NCBI GenBank assembly: GCA_018873245.2
Contig: JAEMBT020000004.1
Location: 11,032,652-11,096,651, forward strand
Direction of reading: 5' to 3'
Length of the DNA stretch: 64,000 nt
DNA from: Archegozetes longisetosus
Lineage: Eukaryota; Arthropoda; Arachnida; Sarcoptiformes; Trhypochthoniidae
Below the pieces are notes generated by a model. That model was not told the origin of the DNA. It searched no databases and saw nothing but the letters and a program-made list of their open reading frames with translations. The position numbers and the translations under genes were made by a program. Shown here piece by piece: positions 11,859 to 27,688 of the stretch. How positions within the stretch are numbered: the stretch's first letter is position 1; every line of letters starts with the position of its first letter.

Positions 11859-14800
11859 CTATCATTAATCATTATGCATTAATAGCCTTCGGCCATATTT
11901 GTTTGCAGCTATTACTCGAAAGCACTTCACATTTGTTAATGCATGAGAACTCTGTATGTGATTAGTTTGGGTTTGTCATAGAGTTTGTCACAGAATGGAG
12001 AGAGTCATACAAGTAGAGAGACATTGAAATATATATTTATTAAAATTGATTTCAAAAATGTCAAGTCCTATGAGAACTATGGACTTTTCAGATAGAAATC
12101 ATTTGATTAGAGAAGACCGCCAACGGCCTATTGTCTAGAAATTTAGTGTTTCAATCATCTGACACAACTTTTTCAATTTTGACTCCAAAACTTGAAACTG
12201 TAGTACATTCGCTCAGCTGAACAGTAATGTAATAAAAATGTGTGCCATTTGTTCATCTTCTTTGAAACGGCGAGAGAAAGAGAATGTAAATGGCATCAAG
12301 TCATAGAATATATCAAACGCTGGGGTTTGTCAATCAAACAGGATTTATATTACAATAAAAGTTTCAGCTTTTCTCCTAATAACAAGTGATATGAATTAAA
12401 ATTATGACTCATTTCAATTAAATAGTTGTTAGGGTTGACACCTCTCAATTGAACCGCTTGTCGTATTTTTTTAAGTGACTGAACATTTCGAATGCAGATC
12501 AATGAACACTTACGAGTTGGACAAGTTCTGTTCAACTAAAGGTTTTAAACTCTAGCAATGTATCATATATCAGAAACAAAAAACCCCTTCAATGCCACAA
12601 CCGAGTTATGTCACTTAGCTATGCAGTCAAGCACTCGTCAAGTACTTCTACTCTGCAAAGTATTACACAATTGGTCTTAGTTTTCAGTACAACTCTCGAC
12701 TACTTATTCATTCATTTAATTCATGTCTTTTAATAGTGTTTATGGATTTTCTCCTAAAATGTTGGTTACAATTCATTTCAACATGAATTAAGATTAATAT
12801 TTCATTTCGATTTTCAATTCAATTAACTTATTGTTAGTATTTTTTTTATTCATACCAGTTTGTGACAAAAACTAAAAGATTTATTATTTATGATGTCATA
12901 TCGTTTTGCACGACTTGAATAATTTGCAAGATAGAGATGATGGCATTGATTCGTTTCATTTTTGTAGTCCAATTAGATTTATAGCTGTCGTAGACATGAG
13001 GGAGAGTTAAGGCAGTCAGAAGTGATCCAGTACAGAATCTCTTTGCAGATAATGAGGGGTCAAATGAGAAGCATGTCCCGACAAGCAGTTTCAGTATTGC
13101 TTAATGAGCAGAGCCACAGTGATAGTCAGCAACACTCGAAACTTCTATCCGATCGGCTGCACACTCCAAACGGCAATTTCTCTTTTCACTGTTAGCCCAG
13201 AACGCAAGCGATCATATCCTCGTTCGTTAATAACCTCGGATTAACAACAAGAGGGGTAAAAACTCGAGTGTTAGTTTGGGTCGCGGTTGGACGTCCTATT
13301 GCATGATTCACGAAATGTATTTGTGTTCTGTCGAGTGCTCATCGGCATTAGCCAATCGATAGTATAATACATATAGTCAGACGTGAAAGGAAGCGAATAA
13401 AAGTATAGCAAGACTGATCTCAATATATTATCCCTACAATTGACAACTTATCAGTACATTTCTAATGCATTGATGTCCGAAATTTTATGGAAAATAGAGA
13501 TTAGTTTTAGTTTTAATACCAGATACTGTAAACATAAATCTTCTATTTTCTGGTGCAATGTTTTATTGCTGCTGATAATTGCTGTATGTTTTTCGGTTTG
13601 ACACGCAATCTATTCTCTATATTATATTAGTGAACATTAATATCATTTGATGAGTAAAACAAAATGCCCGAGTGATTAGCGATGACGTCTAATCTGTTAT
13701 CTTACAGATTTGGAAATACGTTTTTTCCGCTAACACTGGGAGAAACTCGTCTGTTATCGAACAGAAAGAGGAATAAGTTAGAGGCAAAACAATCAGATAA
13801 AATGGAAACGGCGCCGGACATACGGACATAAGCACAGTCTGTACGATCCAAGCTATGAGCAAACCGAACCATTATCATATAAAAAAATACGATTGTTCAA
13901 CATCACTAAACTCTGTTAATAGTGATTAAACTGGTAAATTTGACTCATCTCAAGTCTTATAGTCAACTTGTGAGTTAGTAGTAGTGTTAGTAAAATTCTA
14001 TTTCCATCAAAATAAGATTGATCCTATTTTGCTCTTTATTTTATTTTCTACTTTTTCCCAAAATCACACTCTTATTCTATTTGATAGAAATCATCAGAAT
14101 AATAAAATGATTTCATATTGAGAGTTATTTATTGGAGCTTTTTATTAGCAAGAAATAAAGGATAGCTATTATTTAATTCACACATATTATATTCTGAAAT
14201 GGTGTGATGGAAACGAGTATATAAACGAGTATTCGCTCGTGATTTAGTGGCACACATTTGTTGAAACGTCTTACTATATATATGAGTATTATATATATAA
14301 TATTTTTGTATTATTTACGAGATGACCAAAGCCAGTGTCAGAGAGAGAATGTTGTTCCCATGGACGAAGTCTGTGCGTGTGATAGCCTTTTCACTTGCAT
14401 TTATATATTGTTAATATAATAATATATAACTGCGTACAGCTGTGTCTAAAAGCTCGCACTAAAATTGTGTTGTCTATAACTGTTAAAGGGGATTAGCATA
14501 GAGTCAAAGTAAATGCAAGTATGGGTAAAGTTAATAACCGATGGTTTCCGGCATCAATAGCACAGATCGTCCAAAAGTTTCGCCAAATCTCATACCCAAT
14601 GCTTTGAAGTGATGCGTTTAGCGCGCATTCCGAGTGCAAAACATGTGCAATTTGTAGACAACTTTTCCAATATATGCTAGCAGTTTTCATATATTTTTGC
14701 TAGTATTCGAGGATATATTACTTTTCATAATATCATATGATTGGTCTAAAAGTTAGAGTTGGAGCTATTTCTAAAGTTTTTTTTAAAGTAAAGTAATACT

Positions 14801-17800
14801 AGAGTTTCTACTCATAATCATAAAAAAAGAAAAGTCGTATAATTTTATTTAGTCACACATAAATTGAAACTTAATGTGCAATTTCTAGATTATCTATTTT
14901 GTAAGCATGTGTTAAGATAAGGAAAGTGTGTTCAAACTTTCATACGTAGTCTGTGAGCGATGTAAGTTTATTGTTGATATTTTTCGATCAACCTATTTGA
15001 TAGCATGTGAGACGCTAGTTTATCGACACAATCGTACGAAACTTTTCCTAAATCCCTACATGCCTGCTCCGCTTCATAACCAACCTAACTTAGAAAAGTG
15101 GCAAACTTTTAATAAATTCGTCTCACGTTTGGCTCGCATTCATAACAGTTATAAGGAATTGAGTTGTTTGTGCCCAAACGCGTCAAAAGTTATTGGAAGT
15201 TTGAGCCAAACTTAGGTTAGTTTGTGTGAGAAAAGAATACAGAAAGACCATAAATATTACTTATTGTGTAACTAAATAACATTCTTCTTTTACTGTCACA
15301 TTAAAGTTTAGCTCTAGTACCACAATATTGACATTATATTGCATACAAAAAATAATAGTCTTATATTCCGTGACTTCGATTCGATTGGCTATAACTCTAT
15401 ATAAATGTTGGATTATTAACTGTTTACGTGTGCGAAATTTAGACTTCACTCAATGACAGCCTATAACTCTTTCAAGTTTGATCTGGTTTTTTCTTCACAA
15501 CATAATATGCTAGACATATATAAATTCAATCAAAAATAAATAAATAATGTTCATTTTCAAAATTGATACCTTAGGTCAAAAACAAGCTTATTTCTCAACC
15601 ATTTATTGATTGATTGAGTTTAAGGATAACTGAATATTGTTTTTGAGTGAATGCAAAATTGTTGTGAGAAAAGTTAATAAAATGCTTGCATTAAATAAAT
15701 TGCAAAATTGTTTAGCACGTCTCAAAAAATCTACAGTTGGCGTAAACTATTTGAATGCAAAGTAGAAAATGTCATTAAAATATTTGCAAAAAAGTATGAT
15801 AAATGATAAAAGTTAGAGAGAAGAGAGAGTAGAGAATTGAATGCGAAAATTCCAGAATAATACTATAGCATTTGATAAACTATGGCTTTTGGTGTATCAA
15901 TGCTATCACATAAACTGACTTTGACTTCACTCATGGCTATGAACTGCATTTGTTGTGCAATTTTAGGCCAAAATAAGTGTATCAGCGCTAGACTAGCAAA
16001 TATGTGATAATTTATGACACGACAACTAATGGAATCTCATAAATAAATATCTAAATTCACTGCTTATACATTTATATGAAATCTGTATTAATGCCATTAC
16101 TGAAAGGTCGCAAAATTGCAGATAAATATATGAATCTGTTAAAGAAAGCTAAAAATTGTTCTCGCCGTAATGCTCTCAAATTGTGTCGTAGTTGAAGAAA
16201 ATTCAAACTAAATTACTATCGATGGTAGTCCAGAGCATTAGAAATATATTTATATAACGATAAGAAGCAGCCATAAAACAGCGATTAAAATGACAGGCAA
16301 CTAATGCAAAATTCTTGCTCAACAATTGTGACTACACACAAACGGAATGAAAACTTGGATCTACTGAACACGGTTCACAATGAAAAGCACTCGGAATAAG
16401 AAAATGATATCTTATCTAAGTCATTAATCGGGTCGAATCCATTACTTTGTTTATATGTTATTTTCTTTTGCACTTATATTCCCATAACAGAAAAGACAAG
16501 TTGTGAGACGTTTTTAAGCAAAACATACACTCGAGTGGTCAAAAAGCTAATTAGTAAATGGACTTTACATTAAGTCTGTGAATCGTAAAGATAATAAACT
16601 CATTTGATAGGGCGACTAAAGTGAGAACACCAGCGCCTTTGACACTGATCTTGCATTGTTAAGACCAGTTGTTCTCACTAGACTTGCTAGTCTCCAGTCA
16701 ATGCAAGTATGTGTGTGTGTGTGTGTGAGTGCGTGTGGTCTAACCTAATAGAAGACTCAATCAAAACATGCATCAATAAATCCCTTATGGCCTTAAGCAA
16801 CAAATTGTCAATATCTGAGTATATCTCATATTGTATATCTTTTTTCGTAGGTGTTTAGTGGACACATTTGGAACGAAATCAAGAGTGTGTATCATTTGGA
16901 CAAAATAGAAGCAAAAGAAAAACATAAGAGAACAGATTTGTGAAATGGATCATTGATGCGGACGACTCAATCCAGATATGCCTCAGGTTATAGCAGTTGC
17001 TATGACTGCAAATGCTTAGGTATGAGTCTTTATATCTGAAAAGTGCACCTTTTCCAATAAAAGCAGCAAAAATCTCTTTCTCTTCTCAGATATGTTTCCA
17101 TTAGTAGCAACAAAATAATAGGCTTTCAGTTTAATACTAAAAAAGGGTACATTCAAAGTACGAATTTAAGCATAATTTAAGTTAATGCCAGAAATGGGGA
17201 TCTGATACCAATACTGAAAGTGCTGCTGTGTTTGCCAAAAAGAGAGCTCTTTTAGAGTCAGTAATTCTTACTCGAAAAGGCTTTCTATGTGTTGCTATCA
17301 TAACAAATGAATGATAGCTTTTATTCTATAGTAGACCTGTTTCCTGACTCTGTTTATTATACTTCCGTTTACTTTCACACTAATATTGGGTAAAAAATAA
17401 AAATCGATGTGAAAAAAGAGAAAAAAAAGAAAAGCAATGTTATGCAGAATTATCTGCTAAGCAAACAACTGGAGGCGCTCGCTATCACTGTCAATAATAA
17501 TATGCATGATTTTCTCCCCAATAACGAGTCTTTACTTACAGAGACCACTGCAGTACTAGGCGTTCATTTGACTTCAATTCACTTTAAACCAGAACAGAGG
17601 GTATCTCTTTCGTTCAGTCTATCTCTCACTCTCTAACCGCTCAATCTAATATCCCAATGGATTTGAAGAATCGAAGTCGTTTATAATAACAAACGCCGCA
17701 AACCATGCACTTTGCAAATCAAGTAAATTTATAAACAGAAAAAATATTGCACCACATCTTACACAACATTCGATCGAAAGTCTCATACAATTAGAAGATT

Positions 17801-20800
17801 TATAGGAGAATCCATCATTTCTAAAATTTAATAACGACATCTTCTCATCGGATTATTAAGAAATTTTTCAATAAAAGGAGTGTCAGAAACGCGAATCTTA
17901 TCTCTGTCTACGAGATTGTGCACTAATAGAACAGTATTGATGTTTCCCCAAAATCGATGCCTCTCTCAATCCATCGACTTTCTTAAAGACCATCTTAAAC
18001 ACTGGTATTCTTTTAACATTTGAGAAACAATAGACTAAATATAGTGTTTCTCGAATGATTTACAGTCTCCGAAAATAATTTATTGCTAATGGCTTTGCTC
18101 TGCCATAAAAGTTGGGTTAAATTAAACGAATTGAGCTATTATTACATTTTTGGTGCTAAACATTTGCAACATTTATAAAGTATGTTAACTCTGAAAATAA
18201 ATATATCTGTTTCGCTACATCCAGGCTACGGTAAACAACTTGATTAAGTATAGCCTAATTAAGTGGATATCATTGAATAAAGGCTTCCATTGATTAACTT
18301 CTTCTGATTAACGACTGACTCGTAGCTTTCCATTTAATTGTCTGCTATTTGTTTCAAATCCTTCTTATTTATTTTGCTGTTAACTAAGTTCATTCCAAAT
18401 AAATTGGCAACTCTTATATAATCACAATTGCTAACACTAAATTTTCAGATTTTAAACATGACTCTTGAGCCTAATTTTTTCGTCAAATGCAATCTTATCC
18501 TGATTGAGAAAATACTCGGCATTCTTGAAATTTGTGATTTTGGCCGAAGCAGCAGAGCGCCAGTCAATATTTCACTTTAATGCGTTGTTTACTTAGTTTT
18601 CTAGTGCATAAATATCTCTCAAACAAAAATATGTCCATTTCTTCAAAAGTGTTTACAATGATTTTCTTCTTACAAATCTCATCAATTATTCATAATTACA
18701 GAATTGCCATCAAATAAGTTATACTCTATGGATGAATGATCGTAAAAGTTAGTTATAATTTATTGATTACTCTCAACCAAAACTAAACCGATGAGCAATT
18801 GTAAGAATGAGTTAGACAATTGATAACAAGACCTAAAATGATGATTATTATTATGATTATGAGTAGTAAGCTAGAAGCACATCAAACTATCTCTAATAGA
18901 TTGCTATTCTTAAGATGATTGAGTGTCAAAGAGATCTGATTGTCAGATGTTACACAATGACACCAACATTATTATTGATTCTTATGACAAATTGTAACAA
19001 TCGTTAGGCATTCTATATATAGCTCAGTTCATATAATAAAAGGTTTCATTCAAAGTATAACTACGTGTTTATTTACTATAAAAACACACTTTTAAAGCCT
19101 TTGTTATGTATACGCTTTTATTAGTTTATGTCAAATATTTTATCTGAAACAAGAATCTGAAGAAAAATTCTTCATAATTAACTAGTTAGAATATTCTCCG
19201 AATGGAATATTATCTTTACAAAGAAGATAATGAAGAATTCATTACTATATTTAAGTGACTCAATTATGCTGAACAAATAATTTTATTTGGTTTGAATAAG
19301 ATATTCAAATAATAAAAATACAGTTTAACATCGAAACATCAAATTCAAATTTATTAGCAGATAAATACGATAATCAATTTTTATTAACCAATAGTATTTC
19401 ATAACTTTTTCTCATTGGCGATATTGATTGGATCTTAGATTATAAAACTATAGGCTTAATTAAATGTTTGTTGAGTGCTCCTTAAAATCCAATTTAATGT
19501 TTGATCATTTTTGCTATCTAAGTGCCAATCATTAAACTTTGAAATACCATTTGAAAAATAAGACTGTTCAATTTGCATGCATCCACTTAAAAATATATTT
19601 TATGACACTTTATTTATGATAATTACTACTTAACAGTTGAAATTACTTGCGTAGTCAATAAAGTTATAGTACTCTGGCAATAAAATCAGAATAATCCATA
19701 AATTATACTGATTAGTTATTTGATGGGCTCAATAATAAAGCTTGAATGCAAACATCAGCTTTTAGAGAACTTAAACTTACAATTAAACGCAAAATTACAC
19801 CAACAAAAAACTTTATTCCTCCGAAATAGACTTTGAGGCACTTTCGAAAATACTCAAATATTTTTCAAAAGTAGGAGAAATCAGTATAAAGCCGTTCACA
19901 CTTTTCCAAGTGATAAATGGCTATTTTAAAGAAAATAAAATTTATGCTTTTGGTGTCAGAACTTTTTTTTAAAGCGCTGTTCAGTCCGAACAGTGCTTAT
20001 GATGCTCTCAACTAAATTACATGCTGAGCAAAATTAGCCCATCATAGGATTGTAGCAAATGTTGTTTAGGTGTTAATTACAGTTCAACTTTTCAAAATTG
20101 GGGCTACAATTGGCTACCATTTACGGCAACCTTAACCAGTTATTTGGATAGCCCTTTTGAAGTGAGCAGTAGTAAACTTAGACTAAGGGGTAATTGTAAC
20201 TTTGAACTCAACGATGCGAAAAACAGACGCTAACCGAACAAGATATGCATGAATGGCTAGCTTTACAAAACTCATGTCAATGTCATATACATATGATATC
20301 GAACAACAACAAGTTGGCAAACCGTTATAATTCATATTTCTGAAAAGCGTAACTTTTCAAGCATTTTTAGAGGAAATGTGAGAAAAGAAGACATTTAAAA
20401 GTAACATAATAAGTATATAACATGAATGTGAAACGATGTTTCAATAACAAGTGATTTTTCTTATTTTGCTGAAAATTTAAGACTTAAGCCTAAGTGATGC
20501 ATCAAATGTAGTATTGAAACTGCTATCTTGTTTACTCAGTTTCACAGTTGAAAGACATGCAAAATAGACATAACTTTTAAAGGCATTCTAGTCTTGGATT
20601 TATCGCTAACAAAATATGACAATATATAATGAGATTCGTTTTTTCGTAGAAGGTTTAATGTTATTAAAGTAAAGCAAAGCGTATTCATAAAGCACACCAA
20701 AGCAAAGGATTAGCGTATTTAAAATGTATGGCAACAAACTTTTCACCAATTTATGAATAAATATATTGCATAGTTTGACATTTCCAGTTTAATACGAATC

Positions 20801-23800
20801 TCATAAATCTTGTATATTTATGGAAGATTGAACTCAATAACGAGATTATAGAAAAATCAGAATCAAAATATTATAATATTCTCTGATTAAAAACACTTTT
20901 AATACAAGATTTATTGCAATCTAAGCTAAAGTAATATCTCAGTATCTTTTAATATAAACAGTTTTGATAAAATGATGTTCAGATAACAAATTCAGTTTAT
21001 TCGTTAACGTGTAAGTCTGTTAGATTAACCTAATCTACTCATTAGGTATTGGATGACTTGAATTTTTTCACTTTAATAAATAGTTGCTGCGCAAACATTG
21101 CAAAATATATTTCATGCACAATGAAAAAACTGCAAAGTACCATATGATATCTCCTCAGAGACGGTTCAATATTAAGGATCAAAATTTCAAATTGTTTGCT
21201 CGAGATTTGTTTCACGTTTTCTCATACAAGTTGTCAGCCATTCGTTAAAGCCTGCATTTTGTACTAAACAGTTATATTTGGTTCTCACACGGATCAAATG
21301 TTAAAAGTTTACATTACATGACAACAATATTCTTAATGTAAATACAGAAGTTCGATATGGGTTTACATACTACTCACATTAGGCCATATTTGACTTCATT
21401 GACAAATTTGATTTAACTAAACCTATATTTCTTATTAATTGATCGCAAAAACTATTATCTTCAATTCAATTTAATAATTCATATTTTTTCGAACTCGTTC
21501 CGACTTTTATCAGAGCGATAAAAATGTGACAAGAACTAAAGCTTAAGTTGAGAACATATTGATTATAGTTTTGCACAACACACTTTCATACTTTATGTCA
21601 ATAAATGCTAACAAAAAAGGCTATATTACAAATACTAAAGTTCAGCATATAACACACTTTCTGTACTTTCTGATAATTTCAAGCGCTGATGAACTCATTT
21701 TTTCAATTTATTAGGTTACTTTTAGAACCAAATGTCAATATATAACCATACTTAATTGATCAAACATCTATTTTGTCATTACGTTTCATTAAATTCAGTC
21801 ATTTTTGAGCACTTATTCATATTTGAGTCCATTTCATACAAATATTGTAAGTCATACAAAACTTTAAGAAAGTTAAATATTTTCAAACAATTATTTTTTA
21901 AATGTAAAAAGTTTTTGAATTCTTGTAAAAATCGTAATCTGTTTTTTGTAAAATATTCTGAAAATTTCCAAAACCGCTTCCTTTGAATGAGCGAATATTT
22001 GAAATTTTCACAAACAACTAAAGACTCAAATTTTTTTCATTTCTTAAAGTGAAGAGCCCTTAATCTTCATTAATGAAGCAAAATAGAGAAAAAATGCGCA
22101 AAAAATAGAATTATAGGAAGAAGAAGTAGAAAACAAAACTTGTTTCAGTTGTTTTAATAGCGATGAAAAAGTAAAATATGTGTTTGAAAACAGGTTTCAA
22201 ATTGCTTTTAAACGCTTCTAAACAATGTTTGCCAAAGACTTGAAATGCTGTGAACTACTGCGAGCTTTTTTAAGTTCAATAATTATCTGTCTCGAGGAAT
22301 TAACTGCGAAAATCTATGCAAACAAATTGCATGAATAACTGTAGGCATAACTAGTTTATTAGAGGGTTAACTGCAATATTGTAATCTTCCAAAGTTTTTA
22401 TATTAAATGTATTGAAACGAATGATTTATTTTACACTGAAATCGCATGAATTGGCTAATAACATAACAATACTTATAATAACTAGCTTTATGTAGTATAA
22501 AGAATTGCTTATTCATAATGTTTGTAGTGAACGGAGTTATTGGTCTAAAAAATCAAAATCGAATTTAGTTTAATGTGAACAGACCAGAACCAAGTATTGC
22601 CCAAATAATGGCTAAACTCATAAAAGCAATAGAATTTGTTTTTCATTGTCGGCAAAATCATGAATAAGATCGTAAAGAAAACATCTCTCGATTTGAAATG
22701 GAGTGGTGTTAGAGCCTCAGAGTGAATGGTTTGCATTGGAATAGCAGTGGCACAGAATTGCATACATAATTAGTTGGGGTCACATTCACTATAAGGACCT
22801 TACTCCCGATTGTGAACCGATGGCACAACAGAAGAACCAATGTGAAAATCATTTGAAAGTGCCTGAAACGCTGAGCATTAGCCGAATCGACGACTAACTG
22901 CCTTCAAATGGGACTTTTTGTTGGAACGTTTTTTCTCGATGCCAGATGTTTAGATTGTATGTTAGCTGCAAACAAAAAGAAGAAGAGAAGTGTCTCGCTC
23001 GACATTTTTTCGATGTCCCGTATCGAAACTGCTACTTTTCGTGTACAACATACTGATTGTCACTGATGGTGGTGTCGTGCATCACGATATGTTGTGCCAT
23101 CAAATGTCCTATTATGATATCTATTACTGTGTCATCTTGTTTGCTTCTTCTCAAGTTCATGCCTTTGTCAAGACAGATATGTGAACACCATCTTATATCT
23201 ATTCTTCTTGTACTTTTTCCTTCTGTGTTTCGTCCAAATTCAGCACTTTTTCCTTTCATTTTGTTATTTCTTATTGATTTTTTTAGATTCAAGTACTGAA
23301 AATTACAATGTTCAACAAAGAATAACATTTCTCCTCAATGGTAATATTGAATAGTTTGAAAATTGTTGCAAAACTTGGAAAAATAGATAAAAGCGAACAT
23401 ATTTTAGACGACATTTCTTTATTTATTGAATGAGAAAATTTGATGTGAAAGAGCATTAGTGTGTGAGTGTGAGGCGGATAAAAAATGTACACTTATATGA
23501 TTTGAGTGGAACCATGTTATGTGTTTGGTACTAAGGGTCTCTCTCTGTATGGGGCAGTTGTCCTCATTCACTATGATTTAAAACTTTGTTTCCCAATTTT
23601 CAATACTAGTATAAGAGGCACCGAAAATGATGGGTTAGTAGGTGTCTCTCGTTTAAGTACCTTTAGGTGGTTTCTCAATTTCCAATACCGCTTTGGTTTG
23701 GAGTTTTCAATCGAAACGCTTTTTTCTGAGTCACGTTTACAACAATGCAAAGCCTGTCATTATTGACTATTGAATAGTTCTCAGGAAAAAAGGGGGTATA

Positions 23801-26800
23801 GTTTGAGCTAAAGCTCACTCAAAATGTCGCGAACACATCAAATTTGAGACCAAAAACCAGGTGATAGAAAACGTGGAACATGCACAATGTAATAGGTGAC
23901 GAACAGCGTGAGATCAGTTTGTATTGAATGTCTGTTATGTTCCCCAAAACTTGTAACAAGACTTACATATCTCGAGCGCTCTCAAATTTTGTGGATTTTA
24001 AATAATGGACTCTCAACTTCATTATATAATGCATTAGCACTGATGTAAAAGACCGATAGAAGAGACCCTTTATAGCAACCAAAGCCATAAAGATTTTCTA
24101 GTAGGACTCACCACAGTTTATGGCCAACATTAAACTGAAATACTAAAAGTTACAGTCAGTTCATTATAAGCTATGATGAGTTATTTTATAATCAGTTAAA
24201 GTCAAGCAAATAAATTAGCGATAAAAGCTTTGGATAGAAAATATAGATAATTAAAAAAAAACGTCAAGTTATAATTACAGTTTTTTGGGGTCGTCTTATT
24301 AGGATATACTATAATTTGATAACTTCCTGACCAATAAGTTGAGCGTAAGTTTGGTTGGAAGCGATCAAGCAATTGATCGTTAAGCATATGAAATTTTATT
24401 CATGGTAGTTTCAAAGCCTTTAGGCATTCACACGCGCTATACCTAATTGTTAAGTTAAGTACTGGTCGCCTACGACAAATTTTAGAGTCAGACCTTTTCC
24501 TGAAAAACGATTTCTCTTCTGAAAATTAGCTACAGTTTGAACGGTCGAGAGGTGTTATGCCTTGGGATTAACATCAGTTCAAAGCTGCTATTAAGTGTAA
24601 TTTAGTCGGCTGAGAATGAGGCATGAGCAAAATTGTGCCCAAATCGCTAACTGAATAACGAATTTGCAGTTGAGCTTACTATTTTTGTACGTCAAACCAA
24701 GAAGAATAACCCATAATAACTATTGTTTACATTCATATGCCTAATAGAAAAAAGAAAGAATGAAACTCAAGCAGACACTTAACATAATGGGCAAGGATGA
24801 CATGAGAACAAGATTCTGGTTAACAAATATTCTGTTGAAATAAGTTTGAAGAATAGAGAGAAAGATTATTAAAGATCTCGAGAACAGAGTAGATATCATG
24901 CTGTGTTCATTATTGGCCATATGCTAACACACGAGTAAATTAAACTTGTGCTCTCTAAGACATTAATAAAATAATGTGCATTACTCGTATCAAAATATTG
25001 AAAAACATTATTTGGCAGTCTATCCCTGATATGTTTATGAACGATCATTAATCATAGCCTACTTTTACTTTTTGATATTGGTGTTGGTGTTTGAGGGGCT
25101 CTCAAAATTAGCCACCTTTTGCAGTAAGTCAAGCGTGTTCTGAGTATATATTTTATTTTAGAAGACTATATTTTATTTTATAAATTCATAATGGATCAAG
25201 ACTATCATTAACTAACAAACTCCACCTAAAAACTGGTCAATTTTTAGTAGATTATTACTCGTATACAAAACGTCTTATGACATTAGAATTTGGTTTTAGA
25301 TACCATATTGTTTAGATGCATGATAGAAATGAGTTTTGATTAAGTAATGCAATTTGATTGTCTTTCAAGCTGAACGCCTTTCAAGAATAATTGAGGCCAC
25401 AAACTAAATCATGAAAAGCATATGCGCTCATAATTCACTATTAAAGGAAAAATTCTCAGAGGAATCAGAGCTAATTTAATTAAAAACGTCAGACCAAAGC
25501 TTGTCAGATAACAAATAGACGCCAAGAAATATATCATAATATATTAATATAAAAGCATATTTTAAGCTTGAAAGCAGTTGTATTTGATGTTTGGTATGTA
25601 ACGCTGACATGAGACTCAATTTTATGACAATCATAAAGACAGATAGAGAATCACTGCTTAAAAGTAGGCGTCGGTTCATCTTAAATGAACATGAATCGCA
25701 TAAAAGTCTCATTTGATTGCATATTATTAAATCGTTACAATCAGATAGTCATGAAATATGTTTCATATCATGCGAATAGCATTAAATCTGCATTTCATGA
25801 CTAAAATTGACTCTAAAAACTACTAATTGGTATTAGACTACAGGCACTAATTATAGCTGAAATCAGCGAGAAATCAAAACATTAATTTTAATCATTATTT
25901 TATGGATACAATTATATAGTGTTCATGACTTTATTAATGCAAGCATTGAGTCAAACTCTGTAGTCGATTGGCTCTTGTATACGAAACTTTTCATTATAGA
26001 AACAATAGTCCAAAAAGTAATTATTATATCGTGTCTTACATCGTATCAGTTTTGATAATAAACTTACCGAATCAAAATAAAGAGATAGTGTGAGAGATCC
26101 AACTGAAGAAGATATGATTAAGATTTAAAGAAGTGACACACGTGGGAAATGCTTTGCTATCTCTTACTTAAGGTTAAGATTGAAGTAAATTAAAGCTAAC
26201 CTTTAGAAATGAGTTTAGAAGCGAGCCGAAAAGGGACCGGAAAGTGTTTGCGATTGTATCACAGCCACTATTTAGGAAACATTCAATAGAAAGATGGCCC
26301 CAATCTTAATTTTGGCGTTAAAACAAAAAGAAGGCAGCGGTGGAACAAGTGCTATATTATCGGTTCCATTTATCAAAACAGAGAACTACCACTCCTTTTG
26401 AAGTGTAAGGGCGTGAGTCTATTACAAAAAAGACGCTATTAATCAACTTATACTATTGACTGACCAAACATTTTATACATTTCGCATCCAATCAATCCCA
26501 ATCTAGTCTTGTTTCCAATGTTTAACTCTAATCATTTCTTTGTATTCAGACTGGATTTGCTTCTCTTTCTGTTAGCTAACTGTATGTAATGCAAGTCTAT
26601 TTTTTCGATACTTCAGTTGAGTCTGATTGAAGCAGAGAATGAGTAATCTGGAAATCCGCAAAATTACTGCCAAAAAATATAAGTAGATTATAGACATGCA
26701 AAAATTCAAAGTGTTCAGTCAAATTGGCACATCTCTAGTTTCAATTTGGGGCCTGTCATCGACAGGGATGTGACCCTCTCTCACATATTTAGTGCTTCTC

Positions 26801-27688
26801 TTTTAATATTGTGTCCATTTTCAACTCCACTTTATCTTCAACTTCAATGAATTCTGGTATTGTTCAGTAGATGTTCGATGTTAGACAGCTCTAGCAGTAC
26901 TAAACATGCGCGCGTTTCCATACCAACCATCCCTTCCCAAGAGGGGGTCGAAACTGAGGGCTTGACAATCAGCAAAGGTATAACGCGGTGTTTTCTTTTT
27001 CTCATATTATTTGTAGGTTCTTCAGTCAAACGGATGTAATGCAAGTCTCGAACAAGTGAAAAACACAAGTCGCCAAAGACTGCAACTGACTGAAGAGTTT
27101 GACCAGAATTGAGTATTCATTATGAATGAAACTAATTCTGATGCACGCGTCCACTTATGCCCACATCGAATTATGTGAACAAAAAATTAAGTTTTCTTAT
27201 TCTTAATGCCAAAACATTGGAACCGTTTATTATGATCGAAAATGTTTTGCAACAGAACTATCGTTTTACTAAATAAGTGATTTATTCTCCAGTTGAATAA
27301 ACAAAATCAGTTTTCAGTGAACAATGGGTAGACAGAAGAATATATAATAGGATTGATGTGACATTTGCACAACTTTTATGAACTCATACATCGCTCTACA
27401 ATTTGATGAAGTTTTAGTTATTGTGATAATACTCTGGCCAGTAATGCGTATCTCGTGTAAACAACAAGACTATAATCGTTAAATGCAGCAAAAGAGGACA
27501 TCTAATATATCGGAGAGAGAAACACCATAAATGGATTAATATTCGTCCATCAATTACAATACCATCGCTTTAAACGTTGTGATATTTTTGTTTGCATTGG
27601 TTTTTTGGTCCAAATATTTTGGGATATATTCTGGAAATTGGAAAACTTGTGCAACGCTGAAGAAATATTGAATTGAGTGTTGAATTGT
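11859..27688. other. Gene-poor region upstream of robo exon 1
   Basis: Fifteen kilobases with no gene I can support. Slightly higher-GC islands (about 12.95-13.4 kb, 22.98-23.3 kb and 26.85-27.05 kb) carry open frames in more than one frame and on both strands, so none is convincing. A (GT)n tract lies at 16711-16727 and short (AT)n runs near 14.28 kb. The robo promoter and any 5' untranslated exons should lie in the right part. A TATA-like TATATAATA is at 27341-27349, 340 bases before the start codon, but AT-rich DNA makes that uninformative. Confidence 0.45.
16711..16727. repeat. (GT)8 microsatellite
   Basis: GT is repeated eight times, continuing as an imperfect GAGTGCGTGTGG run. It is a simple dinucleotide repeat. 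Confidence 0.9.

Noticed and set aside
12949..13320. GC-richer patch with open frames on both strands
   Set aside because: Several frames on both strands look protein-like at once, which points to composition rather than coding; no recognisable domain.
14928..15215. + strand 95-codon frame ending SKVIGSLSQT
   Set aside because: No ATG start, no recognised family, no clear acceptor or poly(A) signal; frames of this length are expected by chance here.
16420..16440. GGGTCGAATCC resembling a tRNA T-arm
   Set aside because: No acceptor, D or anticodon arms can be built around it.
23032..23328. Minus-strand 98-codon frame overlapping two + strand frames
   Set aside because: Second longest open frame in the window, but lysine/arginine-rich without a domain, and both strands are open, so no coding direction is supported.
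23506..23766. + strand 86-codon frame with internal similar segments (near 23590 and 23675)
   Set aside because: The internal similarity is short and imperfect; no start codon, domain or repeat family is evident.
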